A stretch of 8,516 bases of DNA from JAWXTS01 sp044433305 (GTDB lineage: Bacteria > Bacteroidota > Bacteroidia > Bacteroidales > Rikenellaceae). This document shows, piece after piece, positions 5,132-8,516 of this stretch; the first letter of the stretch is position 1; each line of letters begins with the position of its first letter. Where the stretch lies: assembly GCA_044433305.1 (NCBI GenBank), contig JAWXTS010000069.1, positions 1 to 8,516 on the forward strand, written 5' to 3'. The notes under the pieces were generated by a model that searched no databases, was not told where the DNA came from, and saw only the letters and a program-made list of their open reading frames with translations. The position numbers were made by a program, and so were the translations under genes.

Positions 5132-6112
5132 TTAGAAGTGTGAAAAAGTTTTTAGCCTCTCAAGTTGGCTAGGCTCTAGCCCCAGCCACTCTACGCCAGC
5201 CTCTGAGCTTATGTGTCCTATCTTGTATAGAGGTTTGCCAAAGGTAGTAAGATAATCTTGCATTAGCTGCTTACATTGCTCTTTTTTTACTGTCACTAGC
5301 AACTGGTAGTCCTCGCCACCACTTATGGCCGTTACAACATCCACCGAGGTGGGTATGCGTGAGGCGTCTATCTTCGCACCAAAGGTCTTGGTTATGTGCT
5401 TAATATCGTTCAGCAGTCCGTCAGATATATCGACCATGGCATTCACCGCAGCTTGCTTGCCTAGCCATACGCCCGATTCTATCTGAGGCGTTGGGGTGTG
5501 GTGCATATCAACTAGCCTTTGTTCCTCTGTACTCCAGTCTTCTTTGTCCTCTAGCTTAGATAGGATTATCTCCAGCCCTGCTGCCGACTCACCAAGCGAG
5601 CCAGTGACCAATATGCAGTCGTGCTCTTGTGCGGTGGTTCGGTATTTTATATTTTCCTTATTGAGCTTACCAACGGCAACTACATTGATTACTATCTTGT
5701 CACCTCCGACCGTGTCGCCCCCAAGCAGAAGAACGTTGTGTTGCTGTGAGAGACTCTTGTATCCTTCTATGAAATCTAAGGCCCAGCTGCTGTCAAGATC
5801 TTTGGGCAGCGAGATAGACATGAACGAAGCGAAGGGAGCTGCCCCCATGGCGGCCACGTCGCTAAGGTTTACGGCTAGCGATTTATGGCCTAGCTGCCCA
5901 GCACTTATGGCCTCGCGCACAAAGTGAACATCCTCGACCAACATATCCGTTGTTACGACCATCGCGCTGTTGTCGCCTGTGCCAATAACAGCACAGTCGT
6001 CGCCTATGCCCTTGCAGTCGTGCTCGGTAAAACTATCAATAAAGCCCTCTCCAGAGAATACTGATGTTAATTTATCGATAATTCCACTTTCACTTATCTT
6101 GTTGGTAGTCAT
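5132..6112 (-). CDS. thiL: Thiamine-monophosphate kinase
   Basis: ThiL makes the active cofactor thiamine diphosphate from thiamine monophosphate and ATP. The 326-residue protein fits the PurM/ThiL-type fold. Motifs in order are GIGDDCAV (35-42, Mg-ATP aspartates), TTDMLVEDVHF (54-64), HKSLAVNLSDVAAMGAAP (76-93), LLGGDT (129-134), TGSLGESAAGLE (170-181), DISDGL (228-233) and GGEDYQLL (265-272). The stretch between DISDGL and GGEDY is on the short side for the family, but no catalytic motif is missing. It heads the minus-strand unit thiL-thiD-divIC. A predicted -7 box lies 42 bases upstream. There is no TPP riboswitch in the 108-base gap before aroQ, so feedback by TPP at this locus is not apparent from sequence. 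Confidence 0.95.
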   Translation of the reverse strand: MTTNKISESGIIDKLTSVFSGEGFIDSFTEHDCKGIGDDCAVIGTGDNSAMVVTTDMLVEDVHFVREAISAGQLGHKSLAVNLSDVAAMGAAPFASFMSISLPKDLDSSWALDFIEGYKSLSQQHNVLLLGGDTVGGDKIVINVVAVGKLNKENIKYRTTAQEHDCILVTGSLGESAAGLEIILSKLEDKEDWSTEEQRLVDMHHTPTPQIESGVWLGKQAAVNAMVDISDGLLNDIKHITKTFGAKIDASRIPTSVDVVTAISGGEDYQLLVTVKKEQCKQLMQDYLTTFGKPLYKIGHISSEAGVEWLGLEPSQLERLKTFSHF

Positions 6113-6154
6113 TGTTTTAGCCTTATTTTTGTTGTTTTGCTCAGAAAATCACTA

Positions 6155-6162
6155 CAAATTTA
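6155..6162 (-). promoter_or_regulatory. Predicted Bacteroidota -7 box for thiL-thiD-divIC
   Basis: The minus strand reads TAAATTTG, an exact TAnnTTTG match, predicting a start near 6150 and a leader of about 38 bases. No convincing TTTG lies at the usual -33 distance, which would fall in GTGCGT beside the opposing aroQ box, so the two divergent promoters must share upstream DNA. Confidence 0.5.
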
Positions 6163-6186
6163 TATTAAAAATTGAAAATACGTGCG

Positions 6187-6194
6187 TACCTTTG
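6187..6194 (+). promoter_or_regulatory. Predicted Bacteroidota -7 box for aroQ-pyk
   Basis: TACCTTTG matches TAnnTTTG exactly, 26 bases before the aroQ ATG. The -33 region is AT-rich without a clear TTTG. It is divergent from the thiL box with 24 bases between the two. The box starts inside a small imperfect dyad, TACG-TG-CGTA (6179-6188). The perfect AT palindrome TTAAATATTTAA (6198-6209) lies just after the expected start site; such AT palindromes are common by chance. Confidence 0.55.
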
Positions 6195-6220
6195 TTCTTA
6201 AATATTTAAATTAACTATAT

Positions 6221-6634
6221 ATGAAGTTACTTATTATAAACGGCCCTAACCTTAATCTGCTTGGCAAACGAGAGCCAACAGTGTACGGTTCGCAGACTTT
6301 TGAAGACTACTTAGAGACTCTACGTTCAAAGTATTCTGATATAACACTAGACTACTATCAGTCTAATGTCGAGGGCGAGATAATAAATGCTATACATAAT
6401 GCAGACGGAGTATATGAAGGTGTTTTGCTTAATGCAGGTGGTTATACCCATACCTCTGTTGCCATAGCAGATGCCATAGGAGCCGTGGGCGTGGATGTTG
6501 TCGAGGTACACATATCTTGCATCTTGGCTCGCGAGGAGTTTAGACACGTGTCTATCATATCTCCAAAATGTAAAGGGTCTATCATGGGATTTGGGCTGGA
6601 CTCTTATAAGCTAGGAATTGAAAGTTTTAAATAA
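6221..6634 (+). CDS. aroQ: Type II 3-dehydroquinate dehydratase
   Basis: AroQ removes water from 3-dehydroquinate to give 3-dehydroshikimate, step three of the shikimate pathway, as a cytosolic dodecamer. The 137-residue protein shows NGPNLNLLGKREP (7-19, with catalytic R17 in the lid), Y22 as the catalytic tyrosine, and QSNVEG (47-52). It also has NAGGYTHTS (71-79), EVHIS (95-99, H97 being the catalytic-region histidine), and AREEFRH (103-109). The segment after EVHIS reads CILARE where most members have N-[IV]-H-[AT]-RE, so two normally conserved positions (C100, L102) are altered while H97, R104 and R108 are kept. The enzyme is probably still active. It is co-directional with pyk, 16 bases apart, an arrangement consistent with shared transcription; pyruvate kinase competes for PEP, which also feeds the shikimate pathway. 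Confidence 0.95.
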   Translation: MKLLIINGPNLNLLGKREPTVYGSQTFEDYLETLRSKYSDITLDYYQSNVEGEIINAIHNADGVYEGVLLNAGGYTHTSVAIADAIGAVGVDVVEVHISCILAREEFRHVSIISPKCKGSIMGFGLDSYKLGIESFK

Positions 6635-6650
6635 AATTAAACCTCTGTAA

Positions 6651-8105
6651 ATGAGAAAAAGAACAAAGATTATTGCAACCGTTTCTGACAGAAGATGTGA
6701 AGTTGAATTCATAAAGTCGTTATTTGATGCAGGTATGAATGCCGTACGTATCAACTCGGCCCATGTAACACCCGAAAGTGCCCTTGTCATAGTAGAAAAT
6801 ACTCGCAAGGTATCAGATAGAATAGCTCTTATTCTTGATACCAAAGGCCCTGAGGTTCGTGTAACATCACTAGATGAAAGCATAGAAAAAGGCATCGAAG
6901 TTAAAACAGGCGATATTGTATATATAAAAGGTTCTGATAGCAACGAGGCATCAACACGCCAGATGGTCTATCTAAACTATAAAGATATTGTCGCAGATGT
7001 TCCCGTAGGCTCTATGGTACTTATAGACGACGGTGAGCTTGAGCTTGCAGTAATCGGCAAAGTAGATTGTGCTCTAGAGTGTCAGGTTCGCAACAACGGC
7101 TACATTGGTGGTCGCAAGAGCGTTAACCTTCCAGGGGTGTCTATCAATTTGCCTTCTGTGACTCCTAGAGACAAGATGTTTATTGAATGGGCCATAGAAA
7201 ACGACCTTGACTTTATCGCTCACTCTTTTGTGCGCAAGAAAGAAGACGTGTTGGCTGTTGATGAGATACTAAAAGAACACAATAGCCCAATAAAGATAAT
7301 CTCTAAAATCGAGAACCGCGAGGGTGTAGATAACATAGACGAGATTCTAGATTACACTTATGGCGTGATGGTTGCTCGTGGAGACTTGGGTGTGGAGATT
7401 CCTGCCGAGAAGATTCCTATCACTCAGCGTATGTTGGTTGAGAAATGTATAGAGAGCAAGAAACCAGTTATTATAGCTACACAGATGCTTCACACGATGA
7501 TTAAAAACCCTAGGCCTACACGTGCCGAGGTTAGTGATGTTGCAAATGCGATATACCAACAAGTAGACTGTGTTATGCTTAGTGGCGAGACAGCCAATGG
7601 TGACTACCCTCTAGAGGCGGTGGAGACTATGGCTCGTATTGCTGTTGAGATTGAGCACGACGCTACAAATACAGAGAAGAATATAGACCGCAATCTTGTT
7701 CGTATCAACAATGAGGTTACAGCACAGTTGTGTCGCTCGGCCGTTAGAGCAAGTATGAACCTGCCTATAAGAGCTATTGTTATTGATTCTCTGTCTGGTC
7801 GTACAGGTCGCTACCTTTCGGCTTTCAGATGCGAGAAGTCTGTTTATGCGCTATGCTATCGTAAGTCTGTCATGCGTCATCTTGGCATATCTTATGGTAT
7901 ATATGCTATACATAGCGAGCCATCTGCAAACCACGATGGTTTCTTGTTGAGTGTACTATACTACTTGCAAGACAAGAAGTGGCTGATGAAAGAAGATAAT
8001 ATCGTTGTTCTGGGTGGCACTTTTGGAGCTGCCAAGGGAGCTTCGTTTATGGAAATAGGTAATGTCCTAAACCTTGAGCAGAAGGCTCTTAAGTTTAAAA
8101 AATAG
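6651..8105 (+). CDS. pyk: Pyruvate kinase
   Basis: Pyruvate kinase transfers phosphate from PEP to ADP, the last ATP-yielding step of glycolysis. The 484-residue protein has the A/B/C architecture. The N-terminal barrel strand is TKIIATVSDRRC (5-16), followed by RINSAH (33-38), DTKGPEVR (63-70), and a B domain of roughly 71-165. The catalytic lysine is K219 in SKIEN, with metal ligands E221 and D245 (ARGDLG). ATQML (276-280) and PRPTRAEVSDVANA (287-300) come next, then VMLSGETANG (308-317) and a C-terminal allosteric-type domain from about 345. Compared with the textbook enzyme, GPAS is replaced by SDRR and RxNFSH by RINSAH, so the serine ligand of the K+ site is alanine (A37). I recall the same change in Bacteroides enzymes, so it looks lineage-specific. 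E68 corresponds to the glutamate associated with K+-dependent enzymes. It is the second gene of aroQ-pyk and ends before a strong terminator. Confidence 0.96.
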   Translation: MRKRTKIIATVSDRRCEVEFIKSLFDAGMNAVRINSAHVTPESALVIVENTRKVSDRIALILDTKGPEVRVTSLDESIEKGIEVKTGDIVYIKGSDSNEASTRQMVYLNYKDIVADVPVGSMVLIDDGELELAVIGKVDCALECQVRNNGYIGGRKSVNLPGVSINLPSVTPRDKMFIEWAIENDLDFIAHSFVRKKEDVLAVDEILKEHNSPIKIISKIENREGVDNIDEILDYTYGVMVARGDLGVEIPAEKIPITQRMLVEKCIESKKPVIIATQMLHTMIKNPRPTRAEVSDVANAIYQQVDCVMLSGETANGDYPLEAVETMARIAVEIEHDATNTEKNIDRNLVRINNEVTAQLCRSAVRASMNLPIRAIVIDSLSGRTGRYLSAFRCEKSVYALCYRKSVMRHLGISYGIYAIHSEPSANHDGFLLSVLYYLQDKKWLMKEDNIVVLGGTFGAAKGASFMEIGNVLNLEQKALKFKK

Positions 8106-8146
8106 TTTAGTTTCGCCGCTAACCCAAACAAAGAAATGAAGAATAT

Positions 8147-8186
8147 TCTTGAGTGCCATGGTGTTGGTGCTCAAGATTATTTTTTT
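8147..8186 (+). terminator. Strong intrinsic terminator after pyk
   Basis: TCTTGAGTGCC (8147-8157) pairs with GGTGCTCAAGA (8166-8176) in an 11-bp stem that includes two G-T wobbles, with an 8-base loop. It is followed by TTATTTTTTT (8177-8186). This is the clearest terminator in the window and should end the aroQ-pyk transcript 42-81 bases after the pyk stop. It ends only 14 bases before the galK start codon, so if galK is read from a promoter further upstream the structure would lie in its leader. Confidence 0.85.
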
Positions 8187-8200
8187 ATTACACTAAAATT

Positions 8201-8516
8201 ATGTTAGCAATGGTTGATACTATTAGAGGCAAATTTGCCGAACTCTTTGGTCAGGGTGCACAGACTTACATGTCCTCTGGACGAATAAATCTTATCGGTG
8301 AACATACCGATTATAACTATGGCTTTGTTGTGCCTGCTGCAATAAACTATGGCATCTATGCCGCAGTAAAGGCCAACGGTGGGCAACTCTCACGCATATA
8401 TTTCAACGACTTGGATTTATTCTTCGAGGTCGACTTGTATGGTCAGAAGCCTGATAATCAGAGCGCGCTCTATGTCTATGGAGTCGTGCAGGGCATGCGT
8501 GATAAGGGCTTTGATG
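8201..8516 (+). CDS. galK: Galactokinase, 5' part only
   Basis: Galactokinase phosphorylates galactose at C1 in the Leloir pathway. The frame gives 105 residues and runs off the window. The GHMP-family galactokinase signature GRINLIGEHTDYN is at residues 27-39, with E34, H35 and D37 forming the sugar-binding set, followed by GFVVPAAIN (41-49). The residue before the signature is serine (S26), where most galactokinases have proline. The phosphate loop and the catalytic aspartate lie downstream, outside the window. The first ATG (8201) is chosen, but M4 at 8210 is also possible. No exact TAnnTTTG box precedes it; TAGTTTCG at 8103-8110 is one mismatch off. If galM, galT or a sugar transporter follows, it is not visible here. 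Confidence 0.93.
   Translation, partial: MLAMVDTIRGKFAELFGQGAQTYMSSGRINLIGEHTDYNYGFVVPAAINYGIYAAVKANGGQLSRIYFNDLDLFFEVDLYGQKPDNQSALYVYGVVQGMRDKGFD

Noticed and set aside
6198..6209. Perfect 12-bp palindrome TTAAATATTTAA as an operator for aroQ
   Set aside because: Entirely A/T in an AT-rich leader, so chance is a sufficient explanation; noted only under the aroQ promoter.
6113..6220. Possible TPP riboswitch upstream of thiL (a CTGAG is visible on the minus strand)
   Set aside because: The predicted leader is about 40 bases, and the conserved partner elements and helices of a THI box are absent.
6611..6943. 110-codon minus-strand frame opposite the aroQ-pyk junction
   Set aside because: Lies over the conserved N-terminus of pyruvate kinase and reads as non-protein-like sequence.
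8136..8207. 23-codon plus-strand frame as an independent gene
   Set aside because: It consists mostly of the terminator hairpin and T-run and overlaps the galK start; kept only as a possible leader peptide in a finding.
1..8516. Mobile elements, CRISPR array, tRNA or rRNA genes
   Set aside because: No transposase or integrase frame, no regularly spaced repeats, no cloverleaf-like or rRNA-like stretch; gene-free gaps are all under 115 bases.

Overview
This window reads as ordinary chromosome from a member of the Bacteroidota, most likely order Bacteroidales. Three independent signs support this. First, six upstream regions carry an exact TAnnTTTG box, the -7 element of Bacteroidota promoters, while Shine-Dalgarno sequences are essentially absent. 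Second, a secreted DUF4251-type protein, a family I know mainly from Bacteroidota, is encoded at 697-1269. Third, the pyruvate kinase has the SDRRC / RxNxAH variant of the N-terminal motifs that I recall from Bacteroides-type enzymes. The DNA is moderately AT-rich with short intergenic gaps. I see no phage, transposon, CRISPR, tRNA or rRNA sequence.

Layout, left to right: a 5'-terminal fragment of a Cof-type HAD phosphatase (minus strand, cut by the window edge); a divergently transcribed secreted DUF4251 protein; a convergent two-gene unit on the minus strand, hpt-queE (hypoxanthine salvage and the 7-carboxy-7-deazaguanine step of queuosine synthesis), whose genes overlap; divergent from hpt, a plus-strand unit purE-zupT-small membrane protein; convergent to that, the minus-strand unit thiL-thiD-divIC (thiamine monophosphate kinase, HMP/HMP-P kinase, FtsB/DivIC-like division protein); divergent from thiL, the plus-strand unit aroQ-pyk (type II dehydroquinase, pyruvate kinase), closed by a strong intrinsic terminator; finally the 5' third of a galactokinase gene, cut by the right edge.

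The functional theme is core metabolism. Purine genes face each other around 2.4-2.5 kb (salvage Hpt against de novo PurE, with the GTP-derived deazapurine gene queE behind hpt). Two thiamine kinases sit together, and aroQ-pyk consumes or generates phosphoenolpyruvate-linked metabolites. The most interesting non-coding structure is at 2450-2499. There the predicted hpt and purE promoters fire towards and through each other, and a nested inverted repeat fills the space between their -7 boxes. This is a good candidate for a shared purine operator, or a 5'-terminal hairpin in both mRNAs.

Other points worth checking are a 45-residue single-pass membrane protein behind zupT, two convergent gene pairs with 0 and 3 bases between stop codons, unusual residues near the active site of AroQ, and a terminator only 14 bases upstream of the galK start. 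I found no clear evidence of an undescribed defence, mobile or biosynthetic system here.
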